A stretch of DNA of 64,000 nt from Ditylenchus dipsaci (lineage: Eukaryota; Nematoda; Chromadorea; Rhabditida; Anguinidae). Below the pieces are notes generated by a model, which worked only from the letters and a program-made list of their open reading frames with translations, searched no databases and was not told the DNA's origin. Of the stretch, positions 40,813-51,783 are shown piece by piece. Made by a program: the position numbers and the translations under genes. The stretch is from the NCBI GenBank assembly GCA_004194705.1, contig SADC01000878.1, forward strand, positions 1 to 64,000. The letters run 5' to 3'. The number at the start of each line of letters is the position of its first letter. Positions within the stretch are counted from its first letter, which is position 1.

Positions 40813-43400
40813 CTGGAAGAATTGCAATGAACTTTTTTGAATAAATCTTTTTTCTGCCTTCTTTTTGAATCAAAAGTACCTTCTTTTTTTCCTTTTAGTC
40901 ACAAAGGCAAATATATAAATAATTTTTTTGCGTGATAACAGCATTGTGTAGCCCTCTTCCAGTTTCTAACGGCGTGTCGCTTGTTGCAACATCTTCGGAA
41001 ACGCTAGCGCAAAAAGATATGTGTACGAATCAAATAATTTTTCCGACGGGCTTCATACTTCAACGTTTTTTGTTTTCGCAATCATGTTCCAACAAATAAT
41101 ACTCTGTTAAAAACTAGAAGAGCAGGGCTACACGATGGTATCAAAACTTTAAAAAGTTGTTCAAATATTTGCCTCTGTGACTAGAAGGTAAAAAGAAGGC
41201 ACTTTTGATCAAAAAAGAAGGCAAAAAAATACTTGTCCATTTTTTGCGTATTCTTTTAGAGAGCGCCTAAGTCTGTTGTGAATCTGGCTCCGCATATCGG
41301 AAAGTTGCAAAAAGCAGTACTACTGGCACTCCATAGTTCTAAAACCACCTCGATAACTGTATCATTGTTTTTCATAGCTGGTAATTTCTGTAATTTTTGT
41401 TGACTTTTAGAGGTGGGGAGCCAAACTCACAGGGAACTTGCGCACGCTCTACAAGAATACCCGGAACAATAAATTTCATCGAAATTCTTACAGGTCACAG
41501 TCAGGGTCTATCTCTTGTGAGCTACCGATACAGTTGACAATGTTTTTCATTTCTTACTGTTTCTCACTTCTTACTGTCAGCAATTTTAAATATCTTACAA
41601 CTCGAGAATCTGTGATCCATCCAAGGATTTTTTTTTTTCAAAAGATATCTTAGATTCTTAGCTACAACGTAACAAAGCGCTTTTTTGGTTTTGGCTAGAA
41701 AATTAAATAATTTCAATAAACATTGAAAAGGCCGATATTTTGACCTAAAAGTAAGTAAAAATTCAACTTTCATGCGAAAAAAATATTTTTTCAGTTTACT
41801 CACTCCGCTTACGATTTTTTTAGGCAGAAAAATTAAAGTTATATTTAGAAAGTGCAAAATTTGGGGTTACTCGGTTTTACCACCCCCCCCCCCCATAATT
41901 TTAAATCTTGGCAATTAGGCTTAGCCCTTAGGCATTGGGACTTAGGCCTTGGGCTCAGGTACAACCCGTACTAATTTCAGCATTTTTCAAAAAAAAGGTA
42001 TGGTTTTAGGTACCGCAAGAAAATTATTGGGCGGGGGGGGGGGCGTTATAACCAAGTAGCGTCCAAAATTTTTATTAAAGACGACGCAATCCTGAGACTA
42101 TAAAGATTGGTATAGATTTGTAAAATAAAAAAAGCCTAACCCAAAAAATCAAGCATCTGTGTGTTCATGTAATGAAAAAACAAAGCCAAATGCGTGTTTT
42201 ATTTATTGCAAAGGGGGGAAACGAATTAAAACTGGCATTTGGCTTTGGCGTCAAACAAGGGGGATTAATACATTTCCGGAAAGCACTTTCATAAGAAAAT
42301 ATTTGCTGCTGCGCCGGCGACAGCATTTTGGTTTCCCCCTCTTCTGCAGAGGTGCCAACCAACCCACCAACCAAACTAGCTGCTATATAGTTTACACTTT
42401 TCTCTGGGGACTACTTCTTCAACAAGATCGCCTTAAAGAACCCACATAAATGAGTAGCAGAAAAAAGCTTATGACTAAATAGATTCCCTGAAACCCAAGT
42501 CTTTTAAAAAGAGGATTTATACTGAAGTTAGTCAACTGTCTCCAGTGTCAACTTTGAACAGATGGCTAAGACCTATAAAAAGTAACGTACCGTACACACG
42601 GGGTTTAAAAATTTTAATAGAAAGTTTTATCATCAATTTTATTTTGTATGAGGTAAGCTAAACTTTTTATTTTTGATGACACCCGATAACTTAAACGAAA
42701 GCTGAGGATCTCCTTTTTCAAAAAATACAGACCATGTTTTGCAAATGAGAAAGTTTAAAAATTAGGGAAGGAAAAGGAAGCGAAATTTTCCACTCAGTCT
42801 TCAGAGGGGGGCGCAATTAGAGACGGGGGAATAATTGGAGACGGGGACGAAATTAGAGAAAATACGATATACGGTATTTCCCCAACTAGTTACCAGCTTC
42901 TAATTAGCCATCATTCTCAGCTCAAAATATCGGTGCAATGGCAATTCGTCCAAAAGTTTGTTCGTCGGTAGTCCAAAATTAGATTCGTCCAAATCTATGA
43001 TATCATATGCTCTTTGAAGTAAATTTTGACCACTTTTTCAAGCTTCTACGGCCCTTATTCGTGCAGCAAACATGATTTTAGGGGGCAGAAAAATATTTAA
43101 AACCTTTTTTTGACCAAAATTTGACCTCTTCCTTGGGTTATCAAGGTAATTTATTATCCACAAGAATGTTTTACCTTTTCATGGTCATTCGAGCTAGGCA
43201 AAAAGAACTTCTTTTTAATCACAAGTATTGCTCGGGATCACCTTCGCCTTGATTTTGCCCAACGAAATGTTTTGTGGTCGAATTGACTTTGGACGAACTG
43301 AATTTTGGACAAAATGCCGAAGAGTCCATTTTTACGATTTTCGGTGAGCATCCATAAGTCACATAATCAGCTTTTGTTTCAACTTCAATGTGCCAACAAT
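40813..43400. other. Repeat-rich intergenic stretch
   Basis: 40830-41230 is an imperfect inverted repeat: CTTTTAGTCACAAAGGCAAA and GCCTCTGTGACTAGAAGG on opposite sides, with GTTTCTAACGGCG and TGTTGCAACATCTT words shared with 52020-52270. 41868-42062 is an inverted-end element with TTACTCGGTTTTACC and a C run on the left, a G run and TTATAACCAAGTAGCG on the right. Half of a TACCGTATTTCC-type MITE lies at 42800-42885. No gene is recognised. Confidence 0.5.
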
Positions 43401-43403
43401 ATA

Positions 43404-44118
43404 CAGTTGAGTCTCGCTATAGTGACACCCCAAAAGTTCGTTCCCGTCTAGGGTCCGACACTTTTTTACTTCAATTTTTGAAGTATTTTTTAAATTCTGA
43501 TTTGTCAGTCTAGTCCGAAATATCGTCGTTTTTGATAAACACGACAGTTTTTATATTTAGAACCGTAATCCCGCTTTAGTGTACACCTTTTAGAATTTAG
43601 GTGTAAACTAAAGCGGGATTTGCGGTTCTAAATATAAAAACTGTTGTGTTTATCAAAAACGACTGGCAAAATCGGAATCCCTCTGATATGTCGGCCTAGA
43701 CTGACGAGTAAGAATTTAAAAATACTGAAAAAAATTGAACCGAGAGGAACAAGCCATTACTCGGTTAAAATGTTGTTCTCCGCTTTAAAGGTTTTTTTCT
43801 TTTTTTTTCGGTTTAAAAATTCTGGCTCTCTTCTCTGTTAATTGTGCCATCCCTCGTTTTGGCCTTAGGTATCTTCTCTCTTTTGTTCCTTTTTTTCAGC
43901 CCTCGGTTTAAACCGAGAGCTGAAAAAAAAGGAACAAAAGAGATAAGATACCTAAGGCCAGAGCGAAGGATGACAGCATCAACAGAGAAGAGAGCCAAAA
44001 AAACCGAGAGCTAAAAAAAGGAACAAAAGAGAGAAGATACCTAAAAATTGAAGTAAAAAAGTGTCGGACCCTAGGCGGGAACGAACTTTTGGGTGTACAC
44101 TAAAGCGTGACTCAACTG
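43404..44118. mobile_element. Composite Tc/pogo-like element, 715 bp
   Basis: TA lies on both sides. The outer ends are CAGTTGAGTCTCGCTATAGT and a right end reading TAAAGCGTGACTCAACTG. Just inside are AAGTTCGTTCCC and GGGTCCGACACTTTTTT, as in 23201-23632. An inner palindrome lies at 43565-43640 and a second, longer one at 43795-44045 (GAACAAAAGAG, GATACCTAAGGCC). The two outer ends differ in the word beside the shared core. Confidence 0.75.
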
Positions 44119-44890
44119 TATGGTAAATGTAAAAAATGGTATTTGTGCCTAATGTTTTCTCAAACTTTTTATTTCTAACCCTGTTCGATACTCTAATTCC
44201 GAGTCCAAGTCAGCAAACAAAGAAACCTCAAATCAGTAATTGGGTAAAACAATAGTGCAACTGTGAGACAAAAGCAAAGCAATACCTATGTAGCCAAACA
44301 ATTAAAAATTCACAAGTCAAACATGGCCAGAGAGTGTGTGCATCAGAGCGTTCACCAATTGCCAAAAGGCTGCTACTGACCATCGGTCAACTTATTGTTT
44401 CAGTGTGTTGTTATGCCAAATCAAAAATACATAGAAAGTATAAAAAATATTTACTTCCAAAATTCGCCGACATCAAATACAAATAAAAATATATATGACA
44501 GCATATTCTCGAAATGTGGATTGTGGTACATTTAAGATTATCTAATGGCCAATTGTTTAGAGAAGTTGACCGATCAGTCAAAGCTTCTTTATTGCACATC
44601 CAAAAAAAATTATGAAAAAGTTTAGAATTTTTGTCTGTTTTTCGTAATTTCCACCAGGTTTTTCGTCATACTTTAAAATTTTTGTAGTGAGAAATTCTCA
44701 AAATTTGGGCACCTTCTCTAAAAATAGTGCAAAAATAGAACCCTGATAAATTATACAGAAATATTGTCTTACACGTTGCTTAAAAATACCGGAATTTTTA
44801 AAAAATTTGCGTTGCTGGCCCTATACCGCCTATTTTCGTAAAAACATCGATGACTGCAGTTAAGCTACCTGCTGGGAGCTAGCTACCTAT
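44119..44890. other. Unassigned intergenic stretch
   Basis: AT-rich, with no gene or repeat border recognised. Confidence 0.4.
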
Positions 44891-44894
44891 AATA

Positions 44895-45054
44895 TACCGT
44901 ATTTTCTCTATTAATGCACCCGCGTTCATTATTTTTCAACCCTTCAAAAATGTTGAAATTGTAAATCAAAAATGGCCCTAACTCTGAAATCCTAGTCAAA
45001 GAATCGAGGGGGTTCATTATTAGAGAGGAGTTCATTAATAGAGAAAATACGGTA
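44895..45054. mobile_element. MITE, TACCGTATTTCCTCTAAT family
   Basis: Ends are TACCGTATTTTCTCTATTAA and TTAATAGAGAAAATACGGTA, with the family core between. Confidence 0.85.
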
Positions 45055-45084
45055 GTTCTCAAAGACACCAAAATTTGGTGTCTT

Positions 45085-45660
45085 TGGTGACTCTGGATGC
45101 ATGAAAAACATGGATACCAGAGTTATTTATGCGGTAGGCCGCAGTATTCAAAACTATGTTCAACATCTTTGATTATTCGGCCGAAAAGGGTCTCCCCCCT
45201 TTTCCGGCCTGAGGCTACGAGCCAGAGGCTCAGCCATCCAAAAGTTAAACGACAACCCTCGCGATCCACCCGGCTGATCGGTATGATCAGGTCGAGTACT
45301 TATACTTTTACGTGCACCACAAGTGGCTGGGTTTGAAAGTGCCTTCAACGCTTAGAGAATTAATACTCTTTGGTACTTATAGGCACTATAGAAGTGGCCC
45401 CTGTTTTGTCCCTTCCCCTCCCAATACAGCCCTTGAACCCTATTTCAATTGCATTTCTGGTCCTTTTATGGCAAAATTATTACTTAAAAATGAGTTTTGA
45501 CCATTCCTAAAAATCTTGATTTGGGCGGGGGGGGGGGCCGGGGGGGGTGTATAACCGAGTAGCTCCTAGGATTGGGGGGGGGGGTGATGTTATTCCCGAG
45601 TAGCACTTTTGGGGGAGGGGGGGAGGGGGTATAACCGAGTAACGCCGAGATTTTTTTCTT
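45085..45660. repeat. Single-arm copy of the 331-1378 fold-back element
   Basis: 45090-45495 matches the left arm at 390-780 nearly base for base (CTCTGGATGCATGA, GGTCCGATC-like, CACCACAAGTGGCTGGG). It ends in G runs and ATAACCGAGTAGC words. Confidence 0.75.
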
Positions 45661-46050
45661 TCGATTGAGTGATTAAACACCTTAGTTAAAAATAATTTTC
45701 ATGGAAATCACACCAAGTGGGTGGTAAAGAAAACCGTGGTTTTTAGCTTGGGTGTTTAACCACTCTATCGATAGAAAAAAATCTCAGCTGTAAGACGGTG
45801 TAAAACATCTGAGATAAGAAAATAAAATATATGAAAAAAGTGTTTGAAGTCAGAAACATTATTCTATAAATTCTAATATTGATGTTGCTAATCCAACTTT
45901 TAATTCTGTACAAGTTTGTCTGGCATTGGAGTATCCTGTACAGTTTACAGCAAATGTGATCAATAAAATTTTTGTTGAAATCAGAATTTTTAAAGGCTAG
46001 TTTGGTTATGGGTTACTAGACCGACATCTCGAATTTCATAAAGAAAAATT
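45661..46050. other. Unassigned stretch with a short inverted repeat
   Basis: GATTGAGTGATTAAACACC and GGTGTTTAACCACTC (45664-45765) are inverted about 45715, with TTTCTTTCGAT and ATCGATAGAAA outside. No gene is seen. Confidence 0.4.
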
Positions 46051-46416
46051 GGCTAGGATACATTTGGCAAAAACGAAACTTGGCAAAAACGAAACTTGGC
46101 AAAACGAAAGTTGTCAAAAAATCACCTTGGTCCCCCCTGTTGTTTTTAGCAAAAAAAAATTTTTCCCAAATTCTCGAAAAGCATTTATATACACGTTTTA
46201 AGCATTTTTCAACAAATAATTTTTGTTTTGTAAAAAATGCCAAAAAAAATTGCCTTGATCCCCAAGCTGATTTTTTGCCAGCTTACGTTTTGCTAAGTTT
46301 CGTTTTGCTAAGTTTCGTTATGCCAAATTTCGTTTTGCCAAGTTTCGTTTTGCCAAGATTCGTTTTGACAAAACCCACGTTTGCCAAGTTTCGTTTTTGC
46401 CAAATGTATCCTAGCC
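46051..46416. mobile_element. Fold-back element with GCCAAAACGAAACTT arrays
   Basis: Ends are GGCTAGGATACATTTGGCAA and its inverse. The left arm carries three copies of TTGGCAAAAACGAAAC and the right arm about seven inverted copies GTTTTGCCAAGTTTC. A related but distinct element lies at 53339-54385. Confidence 0.75.
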
Positions 46417-47100
46417 GAAAAATTCAAGAAAAACATTAAATCCTAAACACATTCCAATTCTTAGACAGAAATTACATCCAATTTAGTCAATTATTTGCCC
46501 ACAATCAAATAAGTGAGCTCACAAGTTAACTCATCTGAAACAAAAAATATCTGACATCAGTGTTTGGCATCTAGACAAAGATTAGATGGGTCTCAAAGTG
46601 TAATGTAAGAGATTTACAAGATATGAAGTATCAAGGTCGGTCCCTCTCCAGCCTAATCCCACTCTTCTCTTTACACAACAAAAAAGAGAAGCAATTAGAA
46701 ATGTTTTTTGTTTGAGTTTGGACCGGCCTTTGTTGCCAAGATTGGGTGCATGGATGGATTAATTAGTTGATCATTTTGTGAATAAATTATTACGCCTCTT
46801 TTGGCTTTAGGAGGAAAGGTAAGTAAAAAAAAGTTTTTTAGGTCGAGTTTGTTAAACTGAATAAATAAAAAACACGATTATATACAGTCGACTCTCAATA
46901 TAGCGAAATTCAGTTGGATTTGACATAAAAAAATACCACTTTCTTAATACACTCCGTATCATTTTTATGGAGTGACCCCTAATTTTGCATTTTAGAATTT
47001 GTCCCGTGAGCTTTCGCTGCTGCACCGCTGCCACTTACGGTATAGTAAGGACTCGGTACAATAAATGACTCGGTACACCGACTCGGTACAAGTATGACTC
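46417..47100. other. Unassigned intergenic stretch
   Basis: CAGTCGACTCTCAATATAGCG at 46887 is an isolated Tc/pogo-like end. Otherwise nothing is recognised. Confidence 0.4.
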
Positions 47101-47235
47101 GGTCATAGTGGGACCGCCGTCCTGCCGGGCCCGTCCCGTCGCCGTCCCGTCCTAAGACGGCCCGATTTTGGACGGGACGGCGACGGCCATGGAAGAGAAA
47201 AATCCGAGACGGTGACGGAGGACGGCCGGCCAGAT
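47101..47235. repeat. CCGTCCCGTC inverted repeat
   Basis: CCGTCCTGCCGGGCCCGTCC and GGACGGGACGGCGACGG form a GC-rich imperfect palindrome related to 1582-1756. Confidence 0.55.
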
Positions 47236-47427
47236 AAGTAACCCTTTTGGGGTCTTTTGATTTGGTCTCCAATAGCAAAAAGTTTAATTTAGGTCAAAAA
47301 TTTATAATTTTTTCGGCCAAAATGTGCGAGCACCTCCTTAAAACATGCTTTTTATCGTTCTTACGGTTTAAAACACCCTTAGAGGTTGATAAAATACAAT
47401 TTTTAGGTTATGCCATCGGTTCACACT

Positions 47428-47535
47428 TATTTCCGCCAAACTGCTTTCCGCCAACTGCTTTCCGCCAACTATTTTCCGCCAAACTGATTTCCGCCAAACT
47501 AATTTCCGCAAAGCTGATTTCCGCCAACTTTTTTA
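47428..47535 (+). repeat. Tandem repeat, unit TTTCCGCCAAACTGA, about seven copies
   Basis: The unit is 13-17 bp long with variable spacing, all in the same orientation, in non-coding sequence. Confidence 0.75.
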
Positions 47536-47945
47536 AATTTATAATATATTTGTCTAAGAATTAAGGTTTATTAATAGAAAGCTTCAATGTTCATGCTAAA
47601 TCGATACGATCTGAAACTAGCAAGTGCTTTCTACGAACCTTGCAATTTCCTTACATGAATGTCGAGCCTTCCCATTAAGCCAGAATGACGTTAATTAATG
47701 GTTTATTCAATGAGAATTCAAGGCTCATTCAGGGATCATCAAGGATCATCAAGGTTTCTAACCTTGGACAATATTTGAAACCAATATTCTCAAGGTTCGA
47801 AACTTGGAACTTTTGGCAAACTCTGCGGTAACCTGGCCAAAAAATCGAAAATAAAACAATGAAGTCACACCCTACAAACCCTGCTTCCCAGTGATTGAAC
47901 CTAACACAGCTCTGTATCCCTATTCCAGAAAAATTTTATTCTTTT

Positions 47946-49201
47946 TTACAAGTCAACATTCCATAGTACGCATAAAGATAACAATAACAGGCAATGAAAG
48001 TTAGAATCTATGACAATTTCCCGGCGAAAGTTTCTTTGACTATGTTCATTCGATTTCTCCATTTCGACCTGAGAGAAATTCAACTTTTCACGTCGGCATA
48101 CACTTCCGGCATATCGGCAAACAAATACTCCACAATCAAATGTGTTCATTTGTGCTGGAATGTCCTGAAAATTGCAACCAGTCCGCACCCCAACAATATT
48201 AAGCATACTTTTGGACTGAAAGCAAGCCATTGCATCAGATCTACTTTATTGAAGCCTCTTTCTAAAGCATATTTCTGCAGAAATACCTTACGAAAATAGT
48301 CTTGAAATCAGTACAATATAGAGAACCCTTACTTCGTCAACTTTAAGTGTTAATTGCCGTCCCCGTGGAGTGAGTCATAAAAGATGATTGCGCCCTCTTC
48401 AACATTGATAACCTAAAACAAAAACGGTACAAGTCAAAAATTGAAGTCATAAATTTTTTAAACCATACCACCAGTGACCAATGACCAGGCGAATGGACGA
48501 AAAGAAGCAAAATATCGAAGTGATCAACATTATTTTTCCAGTGAAGTACTTTCTTTGGCCCTTACCGTTCCAGTTGCGAGTAGGAAAGCGTATCGAAGAC
48601 ATATACCTGAAAGTATAAATCCTCTTTCTCATACAATTGCCATTGGCAGTTGGCAAGCTTTTGTTCTGATCACTTCCGTTGACAATAAGCTATAGGTAAG
48701 TGTAAATCACATCATCATTCAGCAGTCCTCTCGGTCCCAGACATTCAAGGTCGAGCTCTGTGTGGCTATCTTCTAAAAATTTCACTGTTCTTAAACATTA
48801 GATAGTTAAGGAATACGGCTCATGTTTTCCAATGTGACCACTTCGTTTTGCTTGTTTCGTTTTTGATCTTCGTCCAGCTTTTCTTCATTATTCTGATCTT
48901 CTGCACTGTTTTCTTCAGTTTTTCGAACGAATGAGAACTTCGCCAGGTGCCGCTGAACATTGTTCAAGAACTGAAGACGATCTTCCCTCGCTGGTTTCTC
49001 CATATCATTAAAATCCTTGGTTAGCACTTTAAGGTTTTTTTTCACGTTTGATCACATTTGTTCGACGAGGCTGTCGAATATTTTCAGCCGCATTGGCTTC
49101 GGCCCTTAAAAAGTTTGTATTAATGATGAAATGCAAATACGATACAAACCTGACATATAACTGCCGCGTTCGTTCCTCTTCATCAATCAAGCGGATCAAA
49201 A
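47946..49201 (-). pseudogene. Ulp1/SENP-type (C48) SUMO-protease gene, disrupted
   Basis: Minus-strand exons can be drawn at 49150-49201 (cut by the palindrome), 48817-49104, about 48690-48772, 48469-48606, 48333-48412, 48209-48300 and 47946-48164. They encode an acidic, Glu/Gln-rich N-terminal part, then ECLGPRGLLNDDVIYTYL, VYVFDTLSYSQLER, HFDILLLFVHSPGHWSLV, EEGAIIFYDSLHGD and DIPAQMNTFDCGVFVCRY. The catalytic His (HW), Asp (YDS), Gln (PAQMN) and Cys (DCG) of Ulp1 proteases are all present, so the fold is certain. The normal role is removing SUMO or a related tag from proteins. The frame is broken by TAG at 48690-48692, TAA at 48562-48564 and TAA at 48350-48352, and by an indel-like shift in an A8 run near 49050. 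Intron phases agree elsewhere (44-nt introns at 48773-48816 and 48165-48208). Confidence 0.75.
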
Positions 49202-49289
49202 AGGTTTGGACAAGCGACCTTGTGATGAGTGTATGACTTCTACACCACTCAAATACTCAAAATCATGATAAAAAATAAGTATGCGCCCA

Positions 49290-49340
49290 GGTGGATTCGA
49301 ACCAGCGAGCTTTACATCACCACATACAATCGCTCAGAAC
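49290..49340 (-). other. tRNA-like T-arm (mirror copy at 60270-60330, plus)
   Basis: The minus strand reads GCTGGTTCGAATCCACC and then TGGGCGC, like a T-arm and 3' acceptor strand. GGTTCGAATCC is a perfect B-box. The T stem has one mismatch and no A-box half is clear, so it is taken as tRNA-derived. Confidence 0.5.
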
Positions 49341-49364
49341 TCCATCCAGAGGACGAACCAAACC

Positions 49365-49675
49365 AGTGGTCGTCCACTTGGATCGAAAATGCTTTTCACG
49401 TTTCCAGGATCTAAAACATTTTTTTGCACTGATTCGAGTATGCTGAAGATGGTTTGATAGTGGTAAATCACGTTTTACCAAGAAATTTTTAAGTTATTGC
49501 TAATCGTTGATTTATCAAATCAATCGTTAGCAATAACTCAAAAATTTCTCGGTAAAACGTGATTTTACCACTGTCAAACATCTTCAGGATGCTCGAATTA
49601 GTGCAGAAAAGCTGTTTTGGAACCCGAAAACGTGAAAAAAGAATTTTTGATCCAAGTGGACGACCACTTGGTGTT
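49365..49675. mobile_element. Fold-back element with CCAAGTGGACGACCACTTGG ends
   Basis: The self-complementary word CCAAGTGG.CGACCACTTGG lies at both edges. Between them GGTAAAACGTGATTTACCACT-type sequence is inverted about 49512 (AAATTTTTAAGTTATTGCTAA). Related elements lie at 53705-54035 and, mirrored, 55570-55890 and 59935-60245. Confidence 0.7.
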
Positions 49676-49799
49676 TATTTGATTTCACCAAATGTTCCTT
49701 CACCAAAAAGTTTTTTTACCAAATGTGCTTTTACCAAATATTTCTTTACCTTTTCGGTACAGCCCCCCCAAACAGCCCCGTACAGCCCCTAAAAATACA

Positions 49800-49990
49800 A
49801 TGCGCAAAATGAAAATTTTCAGTGAAAATGAAAAATTGAAAAATGCTTAGTCTGCTTGAAAAGTGGAAATTTTTCACTTTTCATTTTCAATTTTCAATAG
49901 TCAGCTTCAGAATTTTCATTTTCAATTTTCATTTTCATTTTTTCAATTTTTCATGAAAATTTTTCATTTTTCAAATAGTCTGCTAGGCCC
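49800..49990. repeat. GAAAATTTTCA low-complexity array ending AGTCTGCTAGGCCC
   Basis: Alternating GAAAATG, AATTGAAAA and CATTTTCAA words form a self-complementary array. Its right edge reads AGTCTGCTAGGCCC. The mirror copy is 59605-59800 and an independent copy is at 60930-61135. Confidence 0.65.
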
Positions 49991-50329
49991 AGGAAACATC
50001 GACTTTGCTATTCCGGAATACTATAAATTCTGCTCTGTTTTGGAAGGTGGACGGAAGCTGGTTTTTTCTCTGTTTTTAGCTCTGTTGCATTTAAGATCCA
50101 TAATTTATAACAACTTTCTCGGTGGATTATGAAGTAGCTGCCATCAACGCAATCAGAGTACCAGAAGCACAGTGGAATATTTAAAAGGAATTGCAATGCA
50201 TTTTATGATGGGAGAGTAGCTCATTTCATGTTCTTGATTAATATACCATGATCTTTCGAAGATTTTCCAAATTTACTCTGAATAAAGAACTCCTTGAATA
50301 TTTGTGTGTTTTTTAAAAAAAATGATGGG

Positions 50330-50425
50330 GTGAATTATAGCTGGGGTGAATCGTCCTGGGGTGAATCGGCCGGGGGGAATCGGCTCCGGGGGTGAATCGG
50401 CTGGGGGTGAATTGTCGCGCACCCA
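50330..50425 (+). repeat. GGGGTGAATCGGC tandem array
   Basis: About five copies of a 16-20-bp unit with the core GGGGTGAATCG occur in one orientation; mirror at 59175-59275. Confidence 0.7.
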
Positions 50426-50724
50426 TTCAAATGTACAACATATGAAAAAACGAACCGCCGCCATCTTGTCAGCGTCCGCCGCCGTAGGAGTAACCGGTGC
50501 TGGGGCATTCGCGACTGAAATGACCAGTCTCATGACACTCGTAGCACTCCGACATTCTTCTTTTTCAAAGTTTGATGTGCAGACGAAAACTTTAACAACT
50601 GGAAAATAGACGAGATAAAAAATGTGCCACATTCACTACAAAGAGAATAAATGACAAAGACCAAAATTTGATGGCTAAAGTTAGAAAAATGAAGGAACAA
50701 GCTAAAAGTACTGGCAAAGCCAAA

Positions 50725-50885
50725 AGTGCCGGCCAAAATTTGGCTTCGGCCAAATTCGAAGCCAAAGCCAAGGCCAAAAACAGAAAGCCAAATTTTGGCC
50801 GGCCAAATTTGGCTTCGGCCAAATTCAAAGCCAAAGCCAAGGCCAAAAACACAAAGCCAAGTTTTGGCCGGCCAAAATTTTCTTT
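50725..50885 (+). repeat. Two 75-bp direct repeats rich in GGCCAAA
   Basis: Units start GGCCAAATTTGGCTTCGGCC and contain AAGCCAAAGCCAAGGCCAAA. Both strands are open because the unit is a multiple of three, which explains the Lys/Ala-rich and Leu/Ala-rich frames. Mirror at 58715-58875. Confidence 0.75.
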
Positions 50886-51099
50886 CGATTTTTGGCTTTG
50901 GTTTTGGCTAACACGCCCAGCAAGAGAGCACTCAAAGAACTGCGAGTTATTTTTGGCAATTGTGCACGAACAAGATTGCATCCATTAACTACAGCAACAC
51001 TTATTCACTTGAGACAGTTGTACAAACAGAAAATTGCTTAATATTTCGCAAAATAAATCCATGTTAATATATGTTATCGAAATGGTCTCTCTCAGAGAT

Positions 51100-51175
51100 G
51101 AGTCACTATGGCCTAGTGGTGAAGGGCGGCCAAAAAAAAAAGCTTTTGCTCGAGTTCGAGTCTGGCACGAGGCAA
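51100..51175 (+). repeat. tRNA-derived SINE-like element (mirror at 58430-58505)
   Basis: ATGGCCTAGTGGTGAAGG is an A-box match; GAGTTCGAGTCTGG is a B-box match 40 bp on. The arms around it do not fold into a tRNA. Confidence 0.6.
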
Positions 51176-51249
51176 AAAAATTTTTCTTTTTTATGACTGT
51201 AATTAGCCATCTTGGAAGTTTTGGACCATGAAAAGCACGAGAAAAGCAC

Positions 51250-51440
51250 TAGCAACACCGAAAAGTACTAAAAAAGACAAAAGAAGCAAAAAGATAAAGA
51301 ATTTTAACTATTTTTAACTGGATTTGGTTTCAGTTAATTTTAACTAAAATTTAAAATCAGTTAAAATTAACTATTTTTCAAATTAGTTATTTTTAACTAA
51401 TTTTCAAAATCCAGTTAAAATTAACTGTATTCCCCACACT
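51250..51440. repeat. GTTAAAATTAAC self-complementary array
   Basis: Repeated AGTTAAAATTAACT and TTTTTAACTGGATTT words form a fold-back block. The neighbouring CACTGGTGGCAATGGCCCTTTAA at 51470-51494 matches a TTAA-type MITE end. Confidence 0.65.
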
Positions 51441-51783
51441 GGTTTTGGCTCTGGCTTTGGCCTTTCCAAACACTGGTGGCAATGGCCCTTTAAGGGCGCG
51501 TGATATACAAAGTCGGTTACATTTTAGAACAGAAATGGTTTCATGATCGGACAGACTTTGGAGCATCCGGCTTTTTGAGACTGGGCATTGATTACTTCCG
51601 TTTCCACGAAAAACGTTGCCTACATAATTCTCCTCAAAACAAGATTATTTTATTCGATCAACTTTCGATCACGTTTCTAATTGCTTTGACCTTAAAGCCT
51701 CGTGTCCAATGACTGAGAGGAAATTCCATGTTTTTTTATCAAAGTTTTTCAGAGATTTGTGGCTGGAAAACTTTTTATTGGGT

